A stretch of DNA of 64,000 nt from positions 744,001 through 808,000 of the forward strand of contig NZ_CP102355.1 in assembly GCF_009696685.2 (NCBI RefSeq), read 5' to 3'. A program made the translations under genes and the position numbers. Shown piece after piece: positions 1 through 9,174 of this stretch (within the stretch, counting starts at the first letter, position 1; each line of letters begins with the position of its first letter). The notes beneath the pieces are model-generated. The model did not search any database, was not told the origin of the DNA, and saw nothing but the letters and a program-made list of their open reading frames with translations. The stretch is from Paracoccus sp. SMMA_5_TC. Its GTDB lineage: Bacteria; Pseudomonadota; Alphaproteobacteria; Rhodobacterales; Rhodobacteraceae.

Positions 1-768
1 CGGGTGGTGTCGGGGCTGAACTATGGCCGCGAACTGGCCGAATATCTGGGCCGCTTCCTGGCGGCCATCGCGCGCAGTATCCGCCATCCGCGCGATTTCC
101 GCCTGACCTCCCTTGTCTGGCACTGTCATGAAACCGGGCTGCGGGCGGTGCCGATCGTGGCGCTGATGTCCTTCCTGATCGGGGTGGTGCTGGCGTTTCA
201 GGGCGCCGCACAGCTGCGCCAGTTCGGGGCCGAGGTGTTTGTCGTCGACCTGATCGCCATTTCGATCCTGCGGGAACTGGGGATTTTGCTGACGGCGATC
301 ATCGTTGCCGGGCGCACCGCCTCGGCGCTGACCGCCTCGATCGGGTCGATGAAGATGAACGAGGAAATCGACGCCATGCGCACCCTGGGGCTGGATCCCG
401 ACATGGTGCTGGTGCTGCCGCGGGTGCTTGCCCTGGTCATCACCCTGCCGATCCTTGGGTTGATCGCCAATATTGCGGGTCTGGTCGGCGGAGCGCTGAT
501 GTCCTGGATCGAGCTGGGGATCTCGCCGTCGATGTTCCGCTATCGGTTGCTCAGCGAAACCAGTGTCGACCATGTCATCGTCGGCCTGTCCAAGGCGCCG
601 GTCTTTGCGCTGATCATCGGCATCATCGGCTGCCACGCCGGGATGAAGGTGGGCAAGGACGCCGAATCGCTGGGCGCCCAGACCTCGCGCGCGGTGGTGA
701 ATGCGATCTTTGCGGTCATCGTCGCCGATGCGCTGTTCTCGATCTTCTTCGCCGAGGTGGGGCTATGA
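1..768 (+). CDS. MlaE-family ABC transporter permease (5' end cut by window)
   Basis: Inner-membrane permease of a lipid-transport (Mla/MCE) ABC system. The frame is open to the first base of the window; the first possible starts are GTG codons at positions 4 and 7, but related alphaproteobacterial permeases usually carry an extra N-terminal (STAS-like) region, so the true start is probably upstream. Visible features are several hydrophobic helices, the MlaE-typical conserved segment around SMKMNEEIDAM and the following ALGLDP-like stretch, and a hydrophobic C-terminus ending FAEVGL. The stop overlaps the ATPase start by 4 bases, and the MCE protein and lipoprotein follow in the same operon, which strongly supports the assignment. 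Retrograde or anterograde phospholipid transport is the family role; the direction here is unknown. Confidence 0.88.
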   Translation, partial: RVVSGLNYGRELAEYLGRFLAAIARSIRHPRDFRLTSLVWHCHETGLRAVPIVALMSFLIGVVLAFQGAAQLRQFGAEVFVVDLIAISILRELGILLTAIIVAGRTASALTASIGSMKMNEEIDAMRTLGLDPDMVLVLPRVLALVITLPILGLIANIAGLVGGALMSWIELGISPSMFRYRLLSETSVDHVIVGLSKAPVFALIIGIIGCHAGMKVGKDAESLGAQTSRAVVNAIFAVIVADALFSIFFAEVGL

Positions 769-1544
769 CCGCGCCGAATGTCATCGAGGTGCGCGGCCTG
801 CGCACCCAGTTCGGCAGCCATGTGGTGCATGACGGGCTGGACCTGGACCTGCGCCGCGGCGAAATCCTGGGCGTGGTCGGCGGCTCGGGCACGGGCAAGT
901 CGGTGCTGCTGCGCACCATCGTCGGGCTGATCACCCCGGCCGCCGGCACGGTGCGGGTGCTGGGCCAGGATGTCGCGCGCCTGGCAGGCCCCGCGCGCGA
1001 GGCGCTGGAACGCCGCTGGGGAGTGATGTTCCAGAACGGAGCGCTGTTTTCGGCGCTGACCGTCTGCGAGAATGTCGAGGTGCCGCTGCGCGCCGTGCCG
1101 GGCCTGTCGCCGCAAAGCCGCCGCGCTCTGGCCGAGCTGAAGGTGTCCATGGCCGGCCTGCCCTGGAACGCCAACGACAAATACCCCTCGGACCTGTCGG
1201 GGGGTATGCGCAAGCGCGCGGGCCTGGCGCGGGCGCTGGCGCTGGACCCCGAAATCCTGTTTCTGGACGAGCCTACCGCGGGGCTGGACCCGATAGGCGC
1301 CGATGCCTTCGACCGGCTGATCGTCGAATTGCGCGATGCGCTGGACCTGTCGGTGTTCCTGGTCACGCATGATCTGGACACGCTGCACGCCTGCTGCGAC
1401 CGCATCGCCGTGCTGGCGGAACGCAAGGTGCTGGTCAGCGGCACCATGACGCAGATGCTGGCGGTCGACCATCCCTGGGTGCGCGAATATTTTCACGGAC
1501 CGCGGGCGCGCGCCGCCATAGCCACCGGCCGCGCCAAGGAGTAA
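765..1544 (+). CDS. MlaF-like ABC transporter ATP-binding protein
   Basis: ATPase subunit that would drive the Mla-type permease encoded just upstream, with which it overlaps by 4 bases. 259 residues, a normal length. Walker A GGSGTGKS at residues 39-46, ABC signature LSGGM at 144-148, and Walker B ILFLDEP at 164-170 followed by the D-loop TAGLDP are all intact, with a switch histidine in the later VTHDLD motif. The MCE-domain gene begins 5 bases after the stop. Specific family membership (MlaF/Ttg2A type rather than another importer) rests on this neighbourhood. Cytoplasmic face of the inner membrane. Confidence 0.92.
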   Translation: MTAPNVIEVRGLRTQFGSHVVHDGLDLDLRRGEILGVVGGSGTGKSVLLRTIVGLITPAAGTVRVLGQDVARLAGPAREALERRWGVMFQNGALFSALTVCENVEVPLRAVPGLSPQSRRALAELKVSMAGLPWNANDKYPSDLSGGMRKRAGLARALALDPEILFLDEPTAGLDPIGADAFDRLIVELRDALDLSVFLVTHDLDTLHACCDRIAVLAERKVLVSGTMTQMLAVDHPWVREYFHGPRARAAIATGRAKE

Positions 1545-1548
1545 TCTT

Positions 1549-2850
1549 ATGGAAACCAAGGCAAACTATGTGCTGATCGGGGCCTTTACCATCGCCGGCT
1601 TCCTGGGGTTGCTGCTGTTTCTGATGTGGTTCGCCAAGCTGGAACTGGACCGCCGCTATGCCTATTACGACATCTATTTCCCCGAAGTCTCGGGGCTCGG
1701 GGTGTCCTCGGGGGTGACCTTCGCCGGCCTGTCGGTGGGCAAGGTGGTGGACATGCAGCTGTCGTCGGGACCGAATGGCGCGGTGCGGGTGCGGGTGGAA
1801 CTGGCCGAGGACACGCCGGTGCGCACCGATTCGAGGGCCTCGATCGAAATCCAGGGCGTGACCGGCGTGGCCAATGTCGCCATCACCGCCGGCAGTCCCG
1901 GTGCGCCGCTGCTGCGCCAGGCCCAGGCCGACGGCGTGCCGGTGATCGCGGCCAACCGTTCGGCGCTGCAGACCCTGTCCGACCAGGGCCCCGAGATGAT
2001 CTCGCGCCTGAATACCGTGGCCGAACAGATGACGGAACTGCTGGGGGCGGAAAACCAGACGCGGGTGCGCAACATCCTGGGCAATGTCGAACGCTCCAGC
2101 GCCAATCTGGACAAGGCGCTGGCGGATGTGACCAAGGCCACCGATTCGATCGCCGCCGCCGCCGCCGACATCTCGGCCTTTGGCACCAAGCTGGACAGCC
2201 TGGGCGCGGCGGCCGAGGTGACGCTGGGCCATGCCGATACGGCGCTGACCAAATTCACCGACACCGCCGGCAAGGCCGATGCCACGCTGCAGGCCGGGAC
2301 CGAGGCGCTGGCCGGGCTGCGTGATTATGTCGCCAGCGATCTCAAGGGGCTGACGCAGCGGCTGGACCAGACCGCCGCCAGCCTGCAGGCCGATCTGACC
2401 CGGCTGACCGACCGCGCCGATACCAGCCTAGACAGCCTGGATCAGGCGTTGGCCATCGGCACCCGCACCCTGGCGGCCGCCGAACGCACCTTTGACGGCG
2501 CCGATCGGGTCATCAACAGCAATGTCGAACCCGTGGTCGCCGATCTGCGGGTGACGCTGGGCAAGGCCAACCAGGCCATCGATCGCGTCGTCGCCGACCT
2601 GCCGCAAATCACCGGCCGCCTGCGCGAAGCCGCCGACAGCGCCAACGCCGCCTTTGCCAGCCTGCGCGGCATGCTGGACAGCGCCCGCGGCCCGGTGCAG
2701 GCTTTCACGCGCGAGGGCTTGCCGCAATTCACCCGCATGGCCAGCGACCTGCGCGGGTTGGTGGCCAATGTCAACCAGCTGGTGTCGGCGCTGCGCCGCA
2801 ACCCGTCGCAAATCCTGTCGGGGCCGAAAACCCCTGAGTTCCGCCGCTAG
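1549..2850 (+). CDS. MlaD-like MCE-domain protein
   Basis: Periplasmic, membrane-anchored lipid-binding subunit of the Mla-type system. 433 residues: one N-terminal transmembrane helix (about 8-27), a single MCE domain (about 40-120, including the VSGL..G..V.. pattern), then a long helical region rich in Ala, Asp, Leu and Thr (about 150-415) likely to form coiled coil. E. coli MlaD is much shorter (about 180 residues), so this is the long-tail MCE type seen in many alphaproteobacteria, where the helical tail may form a tunnel or barrel across the periplasm (inference). It is translated with the ATPase upstream and the lipoprotein downstream. Confidence 0.88.
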   Translation: METKANYVLIGAFTIAGFLGLLLFLMWFAKLELDRRYAYYDIYFPEVSGLGVSSGVTFAGLSVGKVVDMQLSSGPNGAVRVRVELAEDTPVRTDSRASIEIQGVTGVANVAITAGSPGAPLLRQAQADGVPVIAANRSALQTLSDQGPEMISRLNTVAEQMTELLGAENQTRVRNILGNVERSSANLDKALADVTKATDSIAAAAADISAFGTKLDSLGAAAEVTLGHADTALTKFTDTAGKADATLQAGTEALAGLRDYVASDLKGLTQRLDQTAASLQADLTRLTDRADTSLDSLDQALAIGTRTLAAAERTFDGADRVINSNVEPVVADLRVTLGKANQAIDRVVADLPQITGRLREAADSANAAFASLRGMLDSARGPVQAFTREGLPQFTRMASDLRGLVANVNQLVSALRRNPSQILSGPKTPEFRR

Positions 2851-2860
2851 GGAGTCCGCC

Positions 2861-3496
2861 ATGCGCCTGACCGTGACCGCCGCCGTTCTTGCCGCCCTGA
2901 CCCTGACCCTGCCCGGTTGCGCCGCGCTGAAGGCGCTCGAGGGCGAGCCCGAACGCGACGTGTTCGAGCTGCGCCCGCCCTCGGACACGCCCCGGACCTG
3001 CGGCCGGGGCCGGCTGGCCGAACTGGTGATCGAGCCGCCCAAGGCTCGCGGCACGCTGGACACCGACCGCATCATGATCCGCCCCAACGCGCTTCAGACG
3101 CAATATCTGCCCGATGCCCGCTGGGGCGATACCGTGCCGGTCACGCTGCAGACGCTGCTGGTCCGCGCCTTCGGGGTCTATGACAGTTTTACCCATGTCG
3201 GCCGCGCGCCGCTGGGCACGGCGGGCGATTACGCGCTGATTTCGGAAATCCAGGACTTCAACGCCGAGGTGGCAGGCAAGGGCGCGGTGGTCAAGTTGAC
3301 GGTCGATGCGCAGATGGTGCGGGAAATGGACGCCAAGGTGGTGGCGCGCGGCCGCTTTGCCGCCACCGCCCCGGCGCAAACCACCCGGACCGCGGATCTG
3401 GTGCCGGCCTTCGACGCGGCCGGCCAGCAACTGGTCGGACAGATGACCGATTGGGGGTTGCGGGCGCTGGGGGTAAACCCGGCCCGCTGCCGCTAG
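2861..3496 (+). CDS. ABC-type transport auxiliary lipoprotein (PqiC/YmbA-like)
   Basis: Lipoprotein partner of the Mla/MCE transporter. The ATG at 2861 is preferred over upstream in-frame codons because it follows a GGGAG ribosome site and starts a clean lipoprotein signal: a hydrophobic stretch followed by LPGC with the lipidated Cys at residue 20. The 211-residue product has the beta-rich ABC_trans_aux layout, with the RIMIRP and LQTLLVRAF segments typical of that family. It lies 10 bases after the MCE gene and closes the four-gene transport operon. It would sit in the outer membrane facing the periplasm, where such lipoproteins are thought to receive or pass lipid (family knowledge). Confidence 0.85.
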   Translation: MRLTVTAAVLAALTLTLPGCAALKALEGEPERDVFELRPPSDTPRTCGRGRLAELVIEPPKARGTLDTDRIMIRPNALQTQYLPDARWGDTVPVTLQTLLVRAFGVYDSFTHVGRAPLGTAGDYALISEIQDFNAEVAGKGAVVKLTVDAQMVREMDAKVVARGRFAATAPAQTTRTADLVPAFDAAGQQLVGQMTDWGLRALGVNPARCR

Positions 3497-3528
3497 ACGC
3501 CGGCGGTCCCGACTGCACCGGATCGGAC

Positions 3529-4290
3529 ATGCTGAACCGCTATGGCAAGCTTGCCTCCTGGGTCTATGACCTCGACAAACCCGTCGGCACCTCGTTCGGC
3601 GATGTGGAATTCTATCGCAACCGGCTGGCCGATTGCGATGGCCCGGTGCTGGAGCCGGCGGTCGGCAATGGCCGCATCCTGATCCCGCTGGCGCAGGCGG
3701 GGCTGGAGGTCGAGGGGTTCGACACCTCGGCCGAGATGCTGGCGCTCTGTGCGGCCGAATGTGCCCGGCGGGGGCTGCGGGCCGGGCTCAGCCGCCAGGG
3801 TTTTGCCGATTTCGGCTATGACCGGCGGTTTGCGGCCATCATCCTGCCGGCGGGATCGTTCCAGCTGATCGGCGACACCGCCACCGCCATCGCAGTGCTG
3901 CGCCGCTTCCACGACCACCTGGCACCCGGCGGGCGGCTGATCGTCGATCTGGACCCGATCGGCGACATCATCCAGGGCGGGTCATCGCAGCGCAGCTGGC
4001 AGACCGAGGCGGGCGACCTGCTGGTGCTGGCCGAGCAGCGTGTCGAAACCCGGTATATCGACCAGACCACCCTGTCGCATCTGCGCTATGAACACTGGCG
4101 CGACGGCAGGCTGCTGGCGAGCGAGCTTGAACTGTTCGGGCTGCGCTGGTGGGGGGTGGCGGAATTTGCCATGGCCCTGCGCGCCGCCGGCTTTGCCACG
4201 CCCGAGATTTCGGGCAATCACCAGCCCGGCCGCCCCCCGCGCGAAGGCGACGCCGTCATCAGCTTCGAGGCGCGCCGGGCGCGGGATTGA
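3529..4290 (+). CDS. Class I SAM-dependent methyltransferase
   Basis: 253 residues with a Rossmann-type methyltransferase fold: motif I VLEPAVGNGRIL near residues 40-51, the acidic end of beta-2 in VEGFDTS, and a post-motif region ending GGRLIVDLDP. An in-frame extension to 3451 overlaps the lipoprotein gene; the ATG at 3529 leaves a 32-base spacer and begins directly at the conserved LNRYGKLASWVYD segment, so it is preferred. Substrate is not identifiable. The gene is co-directional with the lipid-transport operon, but nothing in the sequence ties it functionally to lipids. Confidence 0.8.
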   Translation: MLNRYGKLASWVYDLDKPVGTSFGDVEFYRNRLADCDGPVLEPAVGNGRILIPLAQAGLEVEGFDTSAEMLALCAAECARRGLRAGLSRQGFADFGYDRRFAAIILPAGSFQLIGDTATAIAVLRRFHDHLAPGGRLIVDLDPIGDIIQGGSSQRSWQTEAGDLLVLAEQRVETRYIDQTTLSHLRYEHWRDGRLLASELELFGLRWWGVAEFAMALRAAGFATPEISGNHQPGRPPREGDAVISFEARRARD

Positions 4291-4317
4291 ACGCCCGCGG
4301 CCCGAAATCGGGCCGGA

Positions 4318-5415
4318 TCAGGCGTTGAACAGGAAATGCAGCACGTCGCCGTCCTGCACCTGATAGGACTTGCCCTCGACCCGGAACTTGCCGGCCTCGC
4401 GCGCGCCGGCCTCGCCCTTGTAGGTGATGTAATCTTCGTAGGAAATCGTCTCGGCGCGGATGAAGCCGCGTTCGAAATCGCCATGGATGACGCCGGCGGC
4501 CTGCGGCGCCAGCGTGCCCTTGTGGATGGTCCAGGCGCGGGCTTCCTTGGGACCGACGGTGAAATAGGTCTCCAGCCCCAGCAGCCGGTAAGCTTCGCGG
4601 ATGAGCCGGTCCAGGCCCGGCTCGTGCAGGCCCATTTCCTCAAGGAACATCGCGGCCTCGTCCGCGGGAAGCTGGCTGATCTCTTCCTCGATCCGGGCCG
4701 AGATCACCACATGGCCCGCGCCCTGCGCGCGCGCCATCTCGGCCACGCGCTGGGACTGGGCATTGCCGGTGGCGGCCTTGTCCTCTTCGACATTGCAGAC
4801 GAACAGCACCGGCTTGGCGGTCAGCAGCTGCAGCATCGCCCAGGCCTTCCGGTCATCGTCATCGACCTTGACCGTGCGGGCCGGCTGACCCGATTCCAGC
4901 GCCGCCTGCGCCGCCTTCAGCAGCCGTTCCTGGGCAACCGCCTCCTTGTCGCCGCCCTTCAGCTTGCGCTGGATATTGGCGAGCCGGCGTTCGATCGATT
5001 CCAGATCGGCGATCATCAGCTCGGTCTCGATGGTCTCGGCATCGGCGATGGGATCGACGCGGCCTTCGACATGGGTGACGTCGCCATCCTCGAAACAGCG
5101 CAGCACATGGGCGATGGCGTCAACCTCGCGGATATTGGCCAGGAACTGGTTGCCCAGCCCCTCGCCCTTGCTGGCGCCCTTGACCAGTCCGGCGATGTCC
5201 ACAAAGGTGATGCGGGTGGGGATGATCTGCCGGCTGCCGGCGATTTCGGCCAGCCTGTCCAGCCGGCTGTCGGGCACCGCCACCTCGCCCACATTGGGTT
5301 CGATGGTGCAAAAAGGGAAATTGGCGGCCTGTGCGGCGGCGGTTTTCGTCAGCGCGTTGAACAGCGTCGACTTGCCGACATTCGGCAGCCCGACGATCCC
5401 CATCCGAAAACCCAT
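4318..5415 (-). CDS. ychF: Redox-regulated ATPase YchF (Obg family)
   Basis: Universally conserved P-loop NTPase of the Obg/HflX class that prefers ATP and associates with ribosomes. 365 residues, against 363 in E. coli. The N-terminus MGFRMGIVGLPNVGKST matches the family start, so the first Met is used. G1 is at residues 9-17, and the FPFCTIEPN and VDIAGLVKGAS segments are intact, followed by a coiled-coil insert and a TGS domain at the C-terminus ending VLHFLFNA. Convergent with the methyltransferase (27-base gap) and divergent from trpA. Confidence 0.97.
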   Translation of the reverse strand: MGFRMGIVGLPNVGKSTLFNALTKTAAAQAANFPFCTIEPNVGEVAVPDSRLDRLAEIAGSRQIIPTRITFVDIAGLVKGASKGEGLGNQFLANIREVDAIAHVLRCFEDGDVTHVEGRVDPIADAETIETELMIADLESIERRLANIQRKLKGGDKEAVAQERLLKAAQAALESGQPARTVKVDDDDRKAWAMLQLLTAKPVLFVCNVEEDKAATGNAQSQRVAEMARAQGAGHVVISARIEEEISQLPADEAAMFLEEMGLHEPGLDRLIREAYRLLGLETYFTVGPKEARAWTIHKGTLAPQAAGVIHGDFERGFIRAETISYEDYITYKGEAGAREAGKFRVEGKSYQVQDGDVLHFLFNA

Positions 5416-5543
5416 GATGCACCCCTTGTTGCAGATTTGCGCGCCTTTTATGGGCGGCTGACGCGCGAGTCCAGTGGCGGGGCGTTGATCTTGGCCCGCA
5501 CGCGGGCTAGGGCTGGGCGGTTATCACGGGGGACGCGGCACGG

Positions 5544-6341
5544 ATGAGCAGAATCGACGACACTTTCGCACGGCTGGCCCAGACCGGCGACAAGGCCTTC
5601 GTCGCCTACATGATGGGCTGCGACCCGGATTTCGACACCTCGCTGCAGATCATGCGCGGCCTGCCGCAGGCCGGGGTGGACATCATCGAACTGGGCATGC
5701 CCTTCACCGACCCGATGGCCGATGGTGCCACCATCCAGGCCGCGGGCCAGCGCGCGCTGGCCGCCGGCGGCAGCGTCAGCCGCGTGTTCGAGATGGTGCG
5801 CGCCTTTCGCGAACAGGATGATCGCACCCCCATCGTTCTGATGGGCTATTACAACCCGATCTATGCCCGCGACGGCGGCGTCGCACGTTTCATCGCCGAG
5901 GCGGTGGCGGCCGGGGTGGACGGGCTGATCGTGGTCGACCTGCCCCCGGAGGAGGACGCCGAGCTGTGCCTGCCGGCGCGGGCGGCGGGGCTGAACTTCA
6001 TCCGTCTGGCCACGCCGACGACCGATGACCGCCGGCTGCCGGCTGTGGTGCGCAACACCTCGGGCTTTGTCTATTACGTCAGCGTCACCGGCATCACCGG
6101 TGGCCCGGCCGCCGATGCCGCCGAGGTCGCCCCCGAGGTGGCGCGCATCCGCGCCGCGGCCAATCTGCCGGTGGTGGTGGGCTTCGGCATCTCGACCCCC
6201 GAGGCGGCGCGCAACGTGGCGGCGGTCGCCGACGGCTGCGTGGTGGGCAGCGCCATCGTCAAGCTGATCGGCGAAGGCCGCCCGGTGGACGAGATCCATC
6301 GCTTCGTTGCCGATCTGGCGCGGGGCGCCCATCAGGGCTGA
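5544..6341 (+). CDS. trpA: Tryptophan synthase alpha subunit
   Basis: Converts indole-3-glycerol phosphate to indole and glyceraldehyde 3-phosphate; indole is channelled to TrpB. 265 residues. The catalytic Glu and Asp fall at residues 49 and 60 ([17 protein letters not shown]), exactly the positions known for this family, and the glycine-rich phosphate-binding loops VSVTGITGG and VVGFGIS are present. trpB is not adjacent, so trpA is probably transcribed alone or with unseen partners. Its start faces ychF across a 128-base divergent gap. Cytoplasmic. Confidence 0.97.
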   Translation: MSRIDDTFARLAQTGDKAFVAYMMGCDPDFDTSLQIMRGLPQAGVDIIELGMPFTDPMADGATIQAAGQRALAAGGSVSRVFEMVRAFREQDDRTPIVLMGYYNPIYARDGGVARFIAEAVAAGVDGLIVVDLPPEEDAELCLPARAAGLNFIRLATPTTDDRRLPAVVRNTSGFVYYVSVTGITGGPAADAAEVAPEVARIRAAANLPVVVGFGISTPEAARNVAAVADGCVVGSAIVKLIGEGRPVDEIHRFVADLARGAHQG

Positions 6342-6492
6342 AGGCCGCGCCAGCCCCCTCGGCCAAGGCCGCGTTCGCGCTCGGCTAACGCCGTTTCCGT
6401 CCCCGCCGCGCTGTCCTGCGCCGCCCGGGGTGCTATGATGCGGACAGGACAGGCGCCTGCGGGATTGCCGCGGGTCCAGCAGGGGCTATCGC

Positions 6493-8049
6493 ATGACCAC
6501 CGGCATCCATCATGTCACCGGCATCACCCGCCGCGTTCAGGCCAATGTCGATTTCTACGCCGGCTTTCTGGGGCTGCGGCTGGTCAAGCGCAGCGCCGGT
6601 CTTGCCGATGGCGAACAGCTGCACCTGTTCTATGGCGACGCCCTGGGATCGCCCGGCTCGATCGTCACCTTTCTGGTGTGGCAGGACGGCGCCCCAGGTC
6701 GGGTCGGCCATGGCCAGGTGGCGGAAATCGCGCTGGCGGTGCCGCCCGCGAGCCTTGGCAACTGGCTGACCCGCGCCATGACCGCCGGCATCCCGGCCGA
6801 GCCGCCGCAGCGCGAACTGGGCGAAACCGTGCTGCGGCTGAAGGATCCCGACGGCATCATCGTCAAGCTGGTCGCCGTCGATCTGCCCGCCACCGCCCCG
6901 CTGCCCGACCCGATCGCGCCCACGCGGCTGCGCGCCGTCACCATCCTCAGCGAACGGCCGCAGGCCAGCGCCGATTTCATCGCCCGCTTCGGCTATCGGC
7001 CCGGCCCGGCCGAAGGGACGCTGCGGCGGCAGCTGTCGGACAGCGACGCGGTGGACATCCGCGATGCCACCGGCTTCTTTCCCGGCATCCCCGGCACCGG
7101 CATCCTAGATCACGTCGCCTTTCGCGCCGCCGATGCGGCCGAACTGGCGCGGATGCGGCAGGCCCTGGCCGATCAGGACGCAACGCCGGTGCATGACCGC
7201 AGGTATTTCCAGTCGATCTATGTGCGCGAGCCGGCCGGCACGCTGCTGGAACATGCCACCGACGCGCCCGGATTTGCCGTGGACGAAGCCCCCGAGCACC
7301 TCGGCCAGGCCCTGTTCGTGCCCGCCCATGACGCCGCCCGCGCCGAGGATCTGCGCGTGATGCTGCCCCAGTTCGCCCTGCCCGGCCAGGAAAGGATTCC
7401 CATGCGCGAGCTTGCCTTCATTCACCGCTTTCATCGCCCGCAGGATGGCGATGGCCGCACCCTGGTCTTGCTGCACGGCACCGGCGGCAACGAGGCCGAC
7501 CTGATGCCGCTGGCGGCACGGATGGCGCCGCGCACCACCCTGCTGGGCCTGCGCGGCCGCTCGACCGAGGAAGGCGTCAACCGCTGGTTCCGCCGCCTGG
7601 ACCCCATGACCTACGACCAGGCCGACATCCGCGCCGAGGCCGAGGCCTTGGCCGGATTTGTCGCCGATGCCAGCCGCGCCTATGGGCTGGACCCGGCGGC
7701 GCTGACCTGGCTGGGCTATTCCAATGGCGCCAACCTGCTGGGGGCGGCGCTGCAACTGCACCCCGGGCTGATCCGCAGCGCGCTGCTGCTGCGGCCGGTA
7801 CAGGCGCTCGAGGATCCGCCGCCGCTGGCCGCGGATGCGCTGCGGGGCAGCCGAGTGCTGATGCTGTCGGGCGCCCGCGATCCCTATGCGGTGCAGGCCC
7901 CGGCGCTGGAACGGGCCCTGCGCGCCGGCGGCGCCGATCTGACCGCCGCCACCCTGGACGCGGGCCATGAACTGGCCGCCGCCGATCTGGACCGGGGCCG
8001 CGCCTGGCTGGCGCAGGACCAGCGCCCGACGCGGCCCAGCGGGCCATGA
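6493..8049 (+). CDS. VOC-type ring-cleaving dioxygenase fused to a serine alpha/beta-hydrolase (MhqO-MhqD-like)
   Basis: 518 residues with two enzymes in one chain. Residues 1-300 hold two vicinal-oxygen-chelate modules with the expected metal ligands: His in TGIHHVTG, His in ILDHVAF and Glu in TLLEHATD. Residues 304-515 form an alpha/beta hydrolase: oxyanion loop LLHGTGG, nucleophile elbow GYSNGAN, acid in SGARDPY and His in DAGHEL. In Bacillus, MhqO (dioxygenase) and MhqD (carboxylesterase) are separate proteins in quinone and catechol resistance. An in-frame ATG at 7402, preceded by AGGAAAGG, marks the hydrolase start and may still initiate. The next gene is another MhqO-like dioxygenase on the opposite strand. 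The fusion is seen directly; the detoxification role is inferred. Confidence 0.85.
   Translation: MTTGIHHVTGITRRVQANVDFYAGFLGLRLVKRSAGLADGEQLHLFYGDALGSPGSIVTFLVWQDGAPGRVGHGQVAEIALAVPPASLGNWLTRAMTAGIPAEPPQRELGETVLRLKDPDGIIVKLVAVDLPATAPLPDPIAPTRLRAVTILSERPQASADFIARFGYRPGPAEGTLRRQLSDSDAVDIRDATGFFPGIPGTGILDHVAFRAADAAELARMRQALADQDATPVHDRRYFQSIYVREPAGTLLEHATDAPGFAVDEAPEHLGQALFVPAHDAARAEDLRVMLPQFALPGQERIPMRELAFIHRFHRPQDGDGRTLVLLHGTGGNEADLMPLAARMAPRTTLLGLRGRSTEEGVNRWFRRLDPMTYDQADIRAEAEALAGFVADASRAYGLDPAALTWLGYSNGANLLGAALQLHPGLIRSALLLRPVQALEDPPPLAADALRGSRVLMLSGARDPYAVQAPALERALRAGGADLTAATLDAGHELAAADLDRGRAWLAQDQRPTRPSGP
7391..7404 (+). promoter_or_regulatory. Internal ribosome-binding site and ATG at the hydrolase half of the fusion
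   Basis: AGGAAAGGATTCCC ends directly against the in-frame ATG at 7402. Translation from here would give a free hydrolase of about 215 residues (MRELAFIHRF...). It lies at the exact boundary between the two domains, so it is either a relic of two once separate genes or a working internal start. Confidence 0.5.
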
Positions 8050-8056
8050 CAGGCAA

Positions 8057-8080
8057 GGGGGCGGTCCTGCGGCCGCCCCC
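8057..8080. terminator. GC-rich hairpin between convergent genes
   Basis: An 8-bp perfect stem (GGGGGCGG/CCGCCCCC, 8-base loop) lies between the stops of the fusion gene and the convergent dioxygenase gene. It has no U tract on either strand, so it may only impede transcription or stabilise 3' ends. Confidence 0.4.
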
Positions 8081-8107
8081 CCCTGTGCGTCCGGTGCGGC
8101 CTTGGAC

Positions 8108-9055
8108 CTAATCCAAGGGGCGCAGACCCGCCTCGATCTGGGCGCGGCGCGGCTCCAGGAACGGCGGCAGCGACAGGGTTTCGCCCAGCTGCGCCAGGGG
8201 CTCGTCCACGGTGAAACCCGGATCGTCGCTGGCGATCTCGAACAGGTTGCCGCCCGGTTCGCGGAAATACAGCGAGCGGAAATAATACCGCTCGACCTCG
8301 CCCGAGTTGGGCAGGCCCAGTTGCCGCAGATGCGTGGCCCAGCCGCGCAGGGCCGCCTTGTCGGGGACGCGGAAGGCGACGTGATGCACGCCGCCCGCAC
8401 CCTGACGCGCCACCGGCAGTTGCGGCTGCACCGCGACATGCAGTTCCGCCGCCGGCCCGCCGGCGCCCATTTCAAAGACATGCACCACCCCATGGCCGTC
8501 CGGGCTGGCATAGTCGCGGACCAGGCGCAGACCCATGGCCTGTTCCAGCATCGCCTGCGTCGGCGCCAGTTCGGGCACAGAAATCGTGATCGGCCCCAGG
8601 CCGTGGATCTGATGGCGGGCCGGGACCGGGCTTTGGTCCCAAGGGTTGGCGGCGTTGTCGGCCGGATCCTCGATCAGGCGAAAGCGCTGGCCTTCGGGAT
8701 CCTCGAAATCCAGGCTCTGGCGGCCGTCCAGGGTGGTTATCCGGCCCTGGCTCAAGCCGGCATCGGCAAGGCGTCCGGCCCAATAGTCGAAACTGTCGGC
8801 GGCGATGCGCAGCCCGGTGCGGCTGATCGAGCGCGTGCCCCGGCTTTCGCGCGCCACCGGCCAGTCAAAGAAGGTCAGGTCGGTCCCGGGCGAGGCCAGC
8901 CCGTCGGCATAGAACAGGTGATAGGCGCTGATATCGTCCTGGTTGACGGTTTTCTTGACCAGCCGCAGCCCCAGGGTGCCGGTATAGAACTGCTTGTTCT
9001 GCGGCGCCTGGGCGGTGATGGCGGTCAGGTGGTGAATTCCGGTCAGCGGCTGCAT
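8108..9055 (-). CDS. VOC-family ring-cleaving dioxygenase (MhqO-like)
   Basis: 315 residues with two VOC modules. Metal ligands expected for type I extradiol-type enzymes are visible: His in [10 protein letters not shown], His in [10 protein letters not shown] and Glu in [15 protein letters not shown]. It resembles the N-terminal half of the fusion protein at 6493-8049, so the locus carries two paralogous dioxygenase domains. The start follows an AGGAGA ribosome site. A LysR regulator is divergently transcribed 119 bases away with a palindrome between them, the standard arrangement for a regulated detoxification enzyme. Likely substrates are hydroquinones or catechols (family knowledge); the true one is unknown. 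Confidence 0.87.
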   Translation of the reverse strand: MQPLTGIHHLTAITAQAPQNKQFYTGTLGLRLVKKTVNQDDISAYHLFYADGLASPGTDLTFFDWPVARESRGTRSISRTGLRIAADSFDYWAGRLADAGLSQGRITTLDGRQSLDFEDPEGQRFRLIEDPADNAANPWDQSPVPARHQIHGLGPITISVPELAPTQAMLEQAMGLRLVRDYASPDGHGVVHVFEMGAGGPAAELHVAVQPQLPVARQGAGGVHHVAFRVPDKAALRGWATHLRQLGLPNSGEVERYYFRSLYFREPGGNLFEIASDDPGFTVDEPLAQLGETLSLPPFLEPRRAQIEAGLRPLD

Positions 9056-9130
9056 GGCGGTCTCCTGTGGCTTTGGTGACGATATCGGCCCCGCGCGGCG
9101 TTTGCGCCAGCGCCCGTTGCGTGAACATGG

Positions 9131-9149
9131 CGTTCGGTGCTTGCGAACG
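9131..9149. promoter_or_regulatory. Palindromic LysR-type operator candidate
   Basis: CGTTCG-N7-CGAACG lies in the 119-base gap between the dioxygenase gene (minus) and the LysR gene (plus). Its core fits the LysR-family T-N11-A rule. It ends 25 bases before the LysR start, a position suited to autoregulation plus control of the divergent gene. Confidence 0.55.
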
Positions 9150-9174
9150 GTCGCGCGCAGGCTAGGCTTGGGCC

